From: Neopestalotiopsis rosae | Taxonomy: Eukaryota > Ascomycota > Sordariomycetes > Amphisphaeriales > Sporocadaceae | Length of the DNA: 64,000 nt | NCBI GenBank assembly: GCA_023078685.1 | Contig: JALGAS010000004.1 | Location: forward strand, 5,394,001-5,458,000 | Direction of reading: 5' to 3' | In this document: piece after piece, positions 52,515 to 63,234 of the stretch | Numbering within the stretch: position 1 is the stretch's first letter | Layout: the number at the start of each line of letters is the position of its first letter | Position numbers and translations under genes: made by a program | The notes under the pieces: generated by a model | Databases searched by the model: none | Told to the model about the DNA's origin: nothing | What the model saw: the letters and a program-made list of their open reading frames with translations, nothing else

Positions 52515-54601
52515 ATGGCGAAAGCCATTGTCTTCACGACCCTGGGCTGGGTCTATATCGTCCTCGACATAGCATGGGCACTATTGCTGGCCGCCGGCCT
52601 GGCGTTCCTGTACCGCCACCGACGCCTGCCCTTTCTCCAGATCCGAAAGCTCCCCCTGGTGTTCACGGCGATCCTCATCCTGCACTGCTATGGAGCCGTC
52701 TGCATGCTGTGCCTGACGGTCGGGCAGCTGGTCCCCTGCGACGCCCAGTTCTGGATCATGAGCATCTACCTGCCCTTTGGCATGGCCCTGCTCCAGGCCG
52801 CCAACAGCCAGTTCCTCCACGTGGCCAAGCAGCAAAAGAGGTTTGCCCAGTTCAGCGACCTCGAGGACCACTACCTCTCCGAGAAGAGCAAGCCGATTGA
52901 CCCTTCGTTGCCTTGGTGGAAGCGGAATTATGAGCAGGTCAGGAGGATGGACAAGGTCACCCAGATTCTCGTTTATATTGGTATTGGTATGGTGGTTGAG
53001 GTGAGTCAAAAGTCACACCCCCATAGGGATGGTGAAGTCAAACGTTATTAACGTACAAATTCTTTTACAGCTTGCTCTTACATTCCTAGTCTACTTTGGA
53101 AGTGAGATCTTCCACCCTGGCTACGGTATTTTCAACGTCAAGGTCCCTGGAACGGAGCAGCTGCGTGCTGCACAGTGCTTCCAAGGATGGGAATGGTATG
53201 CTCGGACTTCCCCTTTGGACCCTTGTAAAAACGGTTCATATTAACTTTATTTTCCAGGTGGTTGTCCATTGTCTGGCAATTCTTCTGGGCATGGTTCTAC
53301 GCTCCGTACATGCTGTACAAGACACGCCACATTGAGGATACGCACGGCTGGCGCATCACTACCATTTGCTGCTGCATTGCTGGGTATGTTATATGCATCT
53401 ACTTCCGCTCGAGGTCTTCCAGATTCGTGGAGAAGCTGCTCAAACAAGAAAGAAAAAAACGGCTCTAACGTGGATATAATTATAGACTTCCTGCCACGCC
53501 GTTGTGGCTGGCTGGACTTTACGCTCCCGGCATGGCGCCGCTCAACGCTGTGTGGGCACCGCCTCAATGGTATGTCTCGGAAAGAGAGAGATATTGAGTT
53601 ATTCCAACGGTCGTCGGTGACATTCTTTGCTAACCTCACTCTACAGGTACTCTCTTTCCATCTTCTTCATTGAAGTCTTCACCATTGGTATTCCCTGTCT
53701 GCAGGTATACAAGACGCACAACCTCAAGCAGGAGACCCTCGATGCCATCGCCGCCTGGGAACGCCGCAACCAGGGCACCGCCACCAACCCCGACGCCATT
53801 TCGCAAAAGAGCTCTGGCCTCGCCAGCTCGACCCTGGCCGCCTCGTCCATTGCCGGCAAGAGCGCCCGATCCAAGGCGTCCAGCACCGACTCGCGCGACT
53901 CGACCTTGACCATGGCCGCCCTGGAGAACGTCCTCAAGAACAACCCCCAACCCTTGCTCGAGTTTGCCGCCCTCAAGGATTTCTCGGGCGAGAACGTGAG
54001 CTTCCTGTCCCACGTCGCCGACTGGAAGCGCAACAGCGGCCTGCTCAAGGTCGGCCCCACGGAGCGCTACGACACCTTTGTCCGCGCTGTCCGCATCTAC
54101 TCGCACTTTATCAGCCTCGAGTACTCGCAGTTCCCCGTCAACATCTCGTCGCGCAACGGCAAGGAGCTCCACCACATGTTTGCCAAGGCGGCCCAGCAGC
54201 TCAACAGCAGGCGGCACTCGCAGAGCTCGGCCACGCCCTTTGGCGACTCGCCGTCCGACTGCTCGACGGCCGACCTGACCGCAGGAGGCAACAACAACGG
54301 CCTCAACACGGACCTCCAGGAGACGCTGGGCAAGGCCAACCTCCAGGCCGTGTCGCAGATGACGGACCTGACGCCCGACGGCATGCTCGACCTCTCGATC
54401 CCGCCGGCCTTTAACACGGACGTCTTCAACGACGCCGAAAAGGAGATCAAGTACCTGGTGCTGACCAACACATGGCCCAAGTTTGTGCACTCGCACGACG
54501 GCCGCTCGTCCGTCCAGTCGCGGACCGGTGACCGGTCCGATGAGAAGCACATGTTTGACGGTGCGAGAAAGTACCTTTGCGGCATCGAGAGGATCGTGTA
54601 A
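52515..54601 (+). CDS. Seven-TM protein with C-terminal RGS domain (GprK/Rgs7-like)
   Basis: Five exons (52515-53000, 53071-53195, 53258-53383, 53486-53569, 53647-54601) give 591 residues. Three of the four junctions rebuild a Trp or Gly codon. The ATG has an ACCATGG context. Seven hydrophobic segments occupy about 10-32, 47-69, 82-102, 150-180, then around [34 protein letters not shown] and [17 protein letters not shown] Ser/Ala-rich linker (about 315-360) leads to an RGS box: [19 protein letters not shown] from 363, [16 protein letters not shown] from 385, and [20 protein letters not shown] ending near 554. The box is split by an insert of about 70 residues (roughly 455-525) rich in Ser, Asn, Gly and Thr. 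Proteins of this layout act as both receptor-like membrane proteins and GTPase-activating proteins for G-alpha subunits. Ligand and partner are not predictable here. Confidence 0.88.
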
Positions 54602-56376
54602 AGAGACAAACAATTACACAACGGTCATCTTTCATTTTGCCCCCATTTCCCACGTCTATCTACCATTTTCTCTCATCCTCACATACGCATACTCTCTCTC
54701 TCTCACACACACACACACTCTTGATGAATTACACCTTTCCTACGAATTAATTATCTGGGTCGGGTTTTTCAAAGCATCATCATCATCATGACCATATCAC
54801 TGGTCGACTCTATTTTTTTTCTCTTTTGGAAGGAAGGAAGATGTGTTACTAGCAGCAATATCCCAAATGGATATTAAACATTTTATGTAGAGATACCCCC
54901 AAAGTTCCCGGATTGTCCCCCCGCCAAAAACGGAAATAAAGCTTTTCTTTCTTGGTTCTTCCTTCCAAAAATAACAAAAAAACAAAACAAGAAACTCTTT
55001 CTAACGACTTCTTCTCTTTATTATTCCCCATCTTATATGACTATAACTTAATGTTCATGGGTATCTCTATATTCCAAAGGTTTATGAAATCTTATGAAAA
55101 ATTTAAATGATTTTATTCTCAAACCAAGACTTTTTTTTGGCCATCCAAGTGACTGTAGAACAACCCTTACATCATTGATATCTTGAATCCAGCATGTCAC
55201 CATGACACAACCATAACACTTCCTCTCCAAAACTAACTCCCCAAGTGTTCCAACTTGGCAATAATCCGATCTAATCTGAATTGAAACACCTTATTCCCTC
55301 TAGTCTCCCCATTGCCCAAAAATAGTTCATCAAGAGGCGAGAAGATATCCGAGTGTGTTGGGACGGTCAGCACTTTCCGAAACTCTAAAACTTATACTCC
55401 CCAAGAACTTCTCCAAACGTGGGGGAATCTATTCACATGTATTCTCCCACTCACGTTGTCGAAGGCCAAACCAAGGTCTGAGAAAGATGAAAAGTGAAAT
55501 GTAAGCACCGGGTCATCCGGGAGATCGAAAGCCTTGAGAGAGACTGAGCAAGTTTGGACTCTGGCGCAAAAGTATCAAAGATCAGATCTTGGTCCCCCTC
55601 TATTCGCTGTCGCGCAAATACAAGTGCCGGCCGGCTCCGAGCTTTCCATCTCCAAAAAAGCATTCCCATGATTTCGGGTTTACTTGAGGGTTGCGTCAGA
55701 TTTCGATGTGGACTAGACAAGTTTGATATCGAATCGATCTTGCGTAGTCTAGATATGAGCAAGATTAGGCCTTTGACTACGGGGCTCGAGATGGGGAGAG
55801 ATCCGTAAGAGGGTGGTCAGGCCGTTGTGTGTCAGCGTCTTTGTATACAGTGCATTGTGTACAAGTTGCAAGGTTCCATCCTGGAATAAGTACCCCATCA
55901 GCCGAGGCTTGTGTATAAGATGGATAGGTAGATGCGGCTACTATCTCATCTTGGTTCTCTTGGTGCTGGCTCATTTTATACTCTATTCCAAAATTAGAAT
56001 TGCCTTTTACTTTAGACAGCGGACTTGAATACTCCAGCAAGCTGAATAACTTACAGGCTCTTTCCGTTACCGAGTGATTACACCACAAGGTCATTGCATC
56101 AAGTGCATTTGGCAGGTCACAGTATAATACGATATCGTCCGTTGATATTTGGATGCTCATGTTATAATCTCATTGCTGATGCTCAACGCCATGAAAGCTG
56201 CAACGCCATACGCTAATTCAAAACCCCTAGATAAGTACATTGTCCCATGCCCGTTTAGTTCTCTCCATTCTTTTGTTTCTTTTCTTTAGAGTCGTCCTTG
56301 AGTCGTCCTCATCCTTGTGGTTGTTTCGTGGGTATCAAAATTCTTTGCATCGCTTTTCTTGTATTTTTCTTTTCTT
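54602..56376. other. Intergenic region between convergent genes
   Basis: This contains the 3' regions of the 7TM-RGS gene and the four-TM gene, with a compound (CT)n(CA)n microsatellite at about 54692-54718. From about 54780 to 55300 it is AT-rich. No gene is supported. Confidence 0.6.
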
Positions 56377-57745
56377 CTAATTCCTCAACTCAATCTCCTC
56401 CATGTCCTGACCCCGCGGGTCCCGCACCTGCGAGACATAGTGACGGGTGGTCGAGCTCATGGAGCTGACCCCCGTGACCGCCGTCACGTCGGTCACGGAG
56501 CTGACGCCGCTGTTGACCGAGGCGTGGCGGTCGACGATGCCGTTGCTCGATATCGTCATGGTCTCGCTGACGGGCCGGCTGCGCGGCGGAGGAGGGGGAG
56601 TGGTCGAGGAGGTGCGGCTGGAACTACCGGCAATGTCTTCCTCCTCGAGTGACTCGGGCACGGCATTGAGGGCGTGGCCTCTTGGGATGATGGGTGGCGT
56701 CGAAGAGGAGGAGGCGTCCATCATGGCCAAGGCCGTGGTCGGGTCCCAGCTCGTTCGGGTAAGCGAGTTACCCCGAGACCGCGTTCCGACGGCACCTCCA
56801 AACTCGGCCAGATCGACGCCTCCGTCCTTGGCGGAACTGATACTGGCCCGTCGCGCATTCACGTACTCGTCAAACTTGGTATCGCGTTTGTGATCATAGC
56901 TCTCCCGGCGCTCGAGGGTGGGCTTGGGACTCGTCTTGGCGGGCTCGACAGTCGTAGTCTTGCTGGGTATCACATTCTTGAGGCTAAAGGATGTGCGGCT
57001 CGAGGTTGAGCCGGGATCGTAGAGGGCCTCGGGGTCGGCGTCATTGAGACTCGTCCGCTTGGGATCGTACGATGTGTCGTACTCTGAGTTGAAGCCAAAG
57101 GCCTTGGCATTGTGCTGGAGGTGGTATTCGTCGAGTTTGGAGAGTCGACGGAAGACTATGGTGCCATAGACGATGGGCACAATGGTAAAGAAGCTGTGAT
57201 GACTTGGTCAGCCTGGCTTTCCACCTAGCCGCTTTTGTAGAGGCAAGAGAGAGATGTGCAGAACTTACAGAAGAGCACAGTCCAAGCCGATACCAGCAGA
57301 CGAATAATGCCGGTCGTCATGCTGGACGTAGACGGTAATGTCCAAGGCCAAGATGGCGGCCGACAGAGTCAGACTGATAGCATTGCCGAACACCATGGCA
57401 AATGGTGTGAGTGCTTCGGCGATGAACTTGGCGATCTGGACGAGGTTGATGACTAGTGAGATGGCCGAAAAGGCAATATTTACACATTCCCAGCTGTGAT
57501 GTGTTAGCATCATCCACACCGAGGATACTGAGAGACGATAAAAAGACTTACACAAACTCAACCATGGGAACATCTCCCTTGAGCTCATCATTCTTGAACT
57601 CTCGGACCGTGTTGGACAGTCGGTATGAAAAGAGACCAACGAGGGTCAAGAGTATGGGTACTTGGACGATCCAGCACGGCAACAATATCCTCTTCCGCCA
57701 CCTGGCACGGTCGAAGTGTGCTTGATCCCGATGCGATCCAATCAT
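56377..57745 (-). CDS. Uncharacterised four-TM membrane protein with long cytosolic tail
   Basis: Three exons on the minus strand (57745-57552, 57493-57269, 57193-56377) give 411 residues. Both junctions are phase 2 and rebuild continuous hydrophobic segments: VEFV|WECVNIAFSA and DCAL|LFFTIVPIVYG. Four membrane helices occupy about 21-41, 66-89, 96-120 and 130-154. The next 250 or so residues form a hydrophilic tail rich in Ser, Thr, Pro and Arg, with dense possible phosphorylation sites (RRASIS, RTSFSL, SSRTSS), a PPPPPR stretch and an acidic C-terminus (DMEEIELRN). I do not recognise the family. The arrangement suggests a plasma or organelle membrane protein whose tail is regulated or binds partners. 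Confidence 0.8.
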
Positions 57746-60700
57746 GTTTGTATGTGGTGGTCGGCCAGTGGGCCGATGTGATATTTTTCAAAATATCCTA
57801 TTGCAAAAAGCAAAGCTGGACTGAGTGTAAAGTCACCGAGTTTCGAAGACAGACGTTGTTGATCCTGTCCTTTTGTTTCTTTTCTTTCAAGTTCAGGAGG
57901 TCGTTCAAGACAATGATTAATTTCAGGAAGACATGAGGTGGCGAGGAGATGAAAAGGTAAAATATGCTAATCCTTCTATGGGGGCGGTTTGTTTGGTTGA
58001 CTGATCATATGAGGCTCAAGCCAAGGTAAGTAAGCAGGCTGCCGCGCAGAAGGAAGGGCGGGCGGCTATCTTAATATATAAACACACAAGACACGTCAAC
58101 CTGGCCAAGGATCAATCAAGTCAGTCCTGGGTTCGCGTAAGAAGTAGAGGAAGATCCCCAATAGTGGCGGGCGGTGAACAATGATCCGTGGACACTAACA
58201 AGTCATTCGGAATCAAATCAAAAAGCTTCAGTCAGCCACGGCGTCCCGCTTGTTTCCATCAAGAGCTCCCAAGAACAAGGATAAGTTGTTCATACTCCAC
58301 CATTGCGCGAGCACGTATGTACTATGCACGTAGTAGCTGTAGCTTGGGCTGCGGAGTCGGGCGACCGAGCTCTCGGGCTGGCTTTTCTTGCTCAGCCCGT
58401 TTCCCCTTCCTTGTTCTCTGACACGGAAGAGAAGAAAGCAGAAGAGGATAGGCTGAGAGTAGCTACTATGTTTGGGGCAGAGATGATCAGCCATGATAGA
58501 TACCCACTAGGGTAAGAAGCTTTGTACAAGCTCTCCCCCTGCTCGCTTGTCAAGGTGAAAGAAGCAAGTTGTAGTATGTATGTAGTAAAAAGCGGGCTTT
58601 GCTGCTTCTGGCATAAATCCCATGAGGAGTATGGGAAGCGGTTTGCGCAGCTGAATGGTTAGTCTGAACGGGGCGTGGAGCTTGGACTGACAGCGCACAT
58701 GCAAGTGTCCCGGGGGGTCATGCAAATCCAAGATGCAAGTATGTTTAGATGTCGATGGGGGAAACTTGAAGCTGAACCAATAGATGGGAATAGCACTTCT
58801 CTGTTCATTTGGTGGTATGCACAATAATATCTAGACGAGGCAGGCTGAGCACGGAAGATATCTTTGGATTGGATGCAACTCTGAGGCTCTGTTGTGCAGG
58901 AAAAGGATGGATGGAAATCTGGTACGTACGGAATAGGCGGGGATGCTTGTGCTTCTTTTGGGATCGACGAACCCCGGTCAGTGGACAATTTCGGGGTCGG
59001 TCACTTCAAAGTTCAGAGGGAGGCTCTCAGGTAATGTCGTTTCCCATGTGCTTACTCCCAGGTCCAGTATGGTCCATGTACATAGTAGCTGGTAGGCAGG
59101 CAGGCATCTTGGACCGCCGGCCGCATTGGTGACAAGCCAAGAGGCTAGCATGCACTCTTTGCCTTCAGCTCCTCCAGCTGCAACGGGCAATAAGCTTAAA
59201 TGACTTGACAAGCTCGACAAGCTGTTTTCTTATTCAAGAAGCTGTTTTCCATTGATGGTAAAGATCTGCTGCGATCAAAGATATCGAAGCTAGACATTGT
59301 TGAATTTCACAAGGCTTGATGTGGTTGATCTGGTTCCCATCACGGGGGCACCTGTGGCATCAGAAAGCCCGTGGCGAGTCCTCTCTGGCAAGATCCCATG
59401 GAGGAAGATGAGCTGATCCCCGTCACGGCAGAGCATCAAATCAAAGCAGTAGTGGCGGGAAATCGAACGAACCGGAAACCAGCAAATGCACCACGGGCAG
59501 CCGGCCGCAGGGGCTGGCTTTGTTTTGGGAGAGGAAAGAAAAAGAGGTCGACGCACGCGATAATCGGGTTGTGTTGAGGGACGGGAGACGGTCTGTTCAC
59601 CCATTCGCGCACTTGGGTCAGCGGGCTTGGCAGCCTAGAGGTGTAGCTGTTGTGCTTAAAATAGCCCCTAGGGCTGGTCTATGCTGAGCTGGCCTAGCAG
59701 TGACTGGAGTGACTGGTGAGAGAGAGCTCAGAGGGGGGCAGTGCTTAGCACCGAGCACGGTTCGTTCCTAGGACTTGGGACCATTGGGGGATCAAGGTCA
59801 GACCTAAACCCGTTTGGAAAGAACCAGTTGTTTCGGTTCCGATTCATGGTTGGTTAATATTATCTGATCGACTTTTGTATGCCCTCAGTGTCTGTACTTG
59901 TTCAATAATAGGTGAGCTATTGTTGGAACTCGACTCTTTGAACTCATTGGATCACAGTTGTAACTCGTCTCTTGTCTGTTTCCCAACGTTGATCCCTCGA
60001 AACGCGGGGAAAGTCGACGCATGTGCCACCTGGGCACTGATTGATTTGTTGTCACTATCCATCGGGTCCAGTATTGAGACCCCGCTGGATTCGTCTTCTA
60101 GAAAAGGATGCCTGTCAAGGGACGCGTAAGGCAGAAAGACGCGTGCCAGATACTCACGACTGCTCATCATTGTGCCCATGATTGCTCAGCAGCATCTTCT
60201 TGAGCAGATCATCGGTGAGTTGAGAAGCCAAATTGTTGAGACCGACATGAGGATCATGGATGAAGATTACAGTGGGGCGTGGGGAAGACGCGAAGGATTT
60301 CTTAATTTTTTCTTCCACTTCCCAACCCAATTATGGACAACCATCTCGACGGTCAGTTTTTAGTCCTTTGATAATCCCAGTAATTTTATACCAGATCCTT
60401 GAGCATCCACGGAAGATCTTTAGGGGCATCCCAGCGACTAGGACCCTGATGAGCGCTTTTGGAACTTTCGGTCTACTACTACTGCTGTCCATTGTTTATC
60501 TGCAACTAACCAAAGTCCCATAGTTATTAGTAAATAGCCGGGGCCGGCATATTCTATCACCAGGCCTTGAACCCCGTCCGAGAGCCTCCAAGCCAACGAC
60601 TGGTACACATTTGGTTCTGCTCAACTCTGACTCAAACTTGCGATCATTTAGCCCAATATTTGATGCCAGTAATCTGGAAAATCTCTCCGAGGTTGCTACT

Positions 60701-60849
60701 ATGTATAGACTTGCGAGGTCATGGTTCCCATGTCGCACAAAGCCTCGATGAACATAGTCAACCCATGCGTCAAACAAACCGTTTCAGGAAACTCCCAACA
60801 GATAACTCCATGAACAATCATGGTTTCTGAAAGCCGCATCTCAAGGTTC
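57746..60849. other. Intergenic region, no firm gene
   Basis: This is the promoter of the four-TM gene on the left and the 3' region of the coiled-coil/repeat gene on the right. One weak two-exon candidate (60172-60523, +) is listed separately. Other frames are short. Several runs of alternating purine/pyrimidine and GTAC-rich words are present, without clear repeats. Confidence 0.55.
60172..60523 (+). pseudogene. Weak candidate: small protein or relic with C-terminal membrane segment
   Basis: Removing a possible 43-nt intron (60352-60394, donor GTCAGT, acceptor ACCAG) joins two frames in phase 0 into a protein of about 100 residues. It would end in a hydrophobic segment (FGTFGLLLLLSIVYLQL) followed by a stop. 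The intron is at the lower size limit for fungi and the start is uncertain, so this may be chance or the remnant of a larger gene. Confidence 0.2.
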
Positions 60850-62208
60850 TTACAATTCGAACCAATAATTAAACAAGTGCCCTACTGTCCCGTAAAGGTT
60901 TGTGTACCCATGCTCGAGCGTGCCGTCATATGTTACCATGGCAAACTCGTTCCCATTATCGGGATTAAGTGCAATGGCCTAGGGCAGATTAAACCTCCAG
61001 ATCAACGAAGATTCATGAGGGGTCGCTTACCATTATGAAGAGTTCTTCAACATTATAATTCTTCAATTTGCCCTCGAGCTCCTTGTAGTATCCATTGAGA
61101 TACCATACTGGCGTCATTCTCTGGTCGTCGTTATAAACTAAGGCAACCCAAGAACCGCCGTACCCAAACGTCATCGCCGAAATTCCCAAGGCCTCTTCTC
61201 TCATGTGATCCGTGAAGGATCCGTGTGCCTGACCGTGGTACGAACCATCCTGAAAACGGGCGAAGTATTTTTCTCCAGGTCCTAAGAAACACACTTCAAG
61301 GTTTTGAAGTCCGTTGTTGGCGATTCGCCATCCGAGGTCTGGATGCGAGCGATCTAAATTGTCGCTTTTCACTACCATAATGATCAGTCTTGGTCCGAAA
61401 GTGTACACGCACGCTATATAGGCCAATCCTTACCCCAAAAACCATCATCATAGCGCGCAATGAAGCTGCCGGAAAGCGAGCTGCCAACGGCGCTCACAAA
61501 CTCCAAGCGTGTGTAGTCATCGCCTACCGATACATTTGAATAAGTTCTGCATAATCCATCAGTTTTTTGCCTTTCTCGAATCGATGCCGAGTTCGGGTCG
61601 CATTACTTTTGAATACCTGCTGGACCCACAAAGCAGCAGTCTTTAGAATTCAGAGACAGACTGTATTTATTCGACCACGTGAGAGGCGTATCATAATCTT
61701 CATCGTACTCTGTCGTCTGCCCGCTCTGCAATGGATCCCCAAGAGTCATCTGCTCGAGCTGGTCTTGTAGATCGAAATTGTTCTGCAACGTGGCCCCTTG
61801 TTGTGCTTGGTAGCGCTTGAGATCCAACTGGTGAGCAGTACGAGACTGATCCAGCTCGCACTGCAGCCTGAACACCTTGGCCTCGCTCTGGTCCAGAAGA
61901 GACTGCATGTTCGACCTCATTTGCTCAGTATTGTCCTCGGCCCGCCGCAGCGCAATGGCGTGTCGTTCACGCTCACGCTCCAGCGCCTGGTAGCCATCGC
62001 GCTCGCTTCGCCTAACGGCCTCTTGCAGCTGTCTCTTGAGATTTTGGCGCTCCCTGTCCCATCTCTCTCGTTCCAGGTCAAAGGTCTGCTGCCGAGAAGT
62101 TTCTCGTGGTGCCTCCTCGGAGTAAGGGGGTGCCTCTTCGGGGTAAGTTGAGTCGTTTCTAGCAAACGAGTCGAATCTGGCGCCTTCGTTAGAGAAGCTG
62201 CGCCACAT
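60850..62208 (-). CDS. Coiled-coil protein with degenerate C-terminal repeats, paralogue A
   Basis: I do not recognise this family. Four exons on the minus strand (62208-61617, 61523-61434, 61371-61031, 60978-60850) give 383 residues; phases 1, 1 and 0 all agree. ATG 62208 is the first in frame. Residues 19-35 hold a short Pro/Glu repeat (YPEEAPPYSEEAP), and about 40-156 form a long charged coiled coil. The C-terminal half shows four loosely similar units: SGSFIARYDDGFWG, LEVCFLGPGEKYFARFQDG, ISAMTFGYGGSWVALVYND and AIALNPDNGNEFAMVTYDG. Each is a beta-like strand, a Gly turn, an aromatic-x-Ala or similar strand, then Asp-Gly. A beta-propeller or lectin-like fold is plausible but not shown. 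No signal peptide or membrane segment is visible. The next gene is a paralogue in the same orientation. Confidence 0.72.
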
Positions 62209-63234
62209 CTTTGTACAAAGCACCACTCTGCTCGGCGAGTGGCATCCGCTCCAAGTAGTTTAAACGGGTATTTCTGACCATCGATGGTGTGATTCTGGAA
62301 ATTGAGTGCAGTGTGTACAAAGAGCAGAAGACTGGTTGTTTTTGTAAAAGTGGGTGAGCCAAATTAATTTGGTGCCGTTGAGCTCAACCTCCCTACTTTT
62401 AGTATGGTCAACGAATGGTGAAATCCAGGCATGGACGATAAACATCCATAGGCGCCCAGATGAATGTTTGCTTTGGGAGAGGGCTGTGCATTGGATGAGC
62501 CTGGTTCGTGGCCAATTTTGATTTGTTTTCCGAAAATCGATGAGACGAACGACCATGTTGAGCCTCGTTGCACCCGCAGCTGCAAGGTAGGTAGGCGTCC
62601 GTCGGGCTGGCATCGTCGCACCAAGGGGGATCTTATCCTGGTGTGAGCCATGGCTTCAGTTCAGACTGATCTGGAAACGGTGGATAGCCAGTGACTTGAC
62701 GAGAACTCTTGTAAAAATACCCGTAGAACTATTCTCCCAGCACATCGGTGGCCTTATGCCTTGTTCGTGCTTTCCCAATGACTTCCCCCACCAGTATCCG
62801 CTGCCTATGACATAAGTAGTTGCATTATTCCTCTGCTAGACCGGTGGCCGTTACAGTTTGTCTGTATTCTTCCAGACGCTGAGCACTTACGCACTTCATG
62901 GTCATGAAGTCATGGCGCAGTCGTCTTGTGTAATGACGTACGGGTAACATGGTCGGATCGCACAGCAACCCATGGTGGACGACTCAGGCTGCTTGTCTGT
63001 TCAAGCGTTTTGATCCTATGCTACCGATATCTGTTTCTGATTCTGTTTTGTTCCTGTCTAACTTGGACTTGGAGAATGAAAACGACTTGGATGAGTGGGT
63101 AGAGCATCCGGATCAAAATCGTGTTCATGTCAAATATCGAGTAAAGCTATAACCCGTTGTTTGAGCATTTCAGAACCCCTTCAAGTTTATAATTTCTGCA
63201 TAATTGTGCCAAATGCTGCCGAATACAGCATTGC
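62209..63234. promoter_or_regulatory. Spacer between the tandem paralogues
   Basis: This 1.0-kb spacer lies between the stop of paralogue B and the start of paralogue A, so it should hold B's 3' region and A's promoter. A minus-strand frame of 117 codons (62260-62613) overlaps it, but has no support beyond being open. Confidence 0.55.

Noticed and set aside
53636..54613. 325-codon minus-strand frame opposite the 7TM-RGS gene
   Set aside because: It lies entirely antisense to the GC-rich last exon, with Val/Leu/Gly/Arg-rich composition typical of a shadow frame.
57794..58260. Extra upstream exon for the four-TM gene
   Set aside because: No donor/acceptor pair keeps the frame, and ATG 57745 already precedes a complete first membrane segment.
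62260..62613. 117-codon minus-strand frame upstream of paralogue A
   Set aside because: It is open and starts with ATG, but shares nothing with paralogue B, contains no recognisable motif and sits where A's promoter must be.
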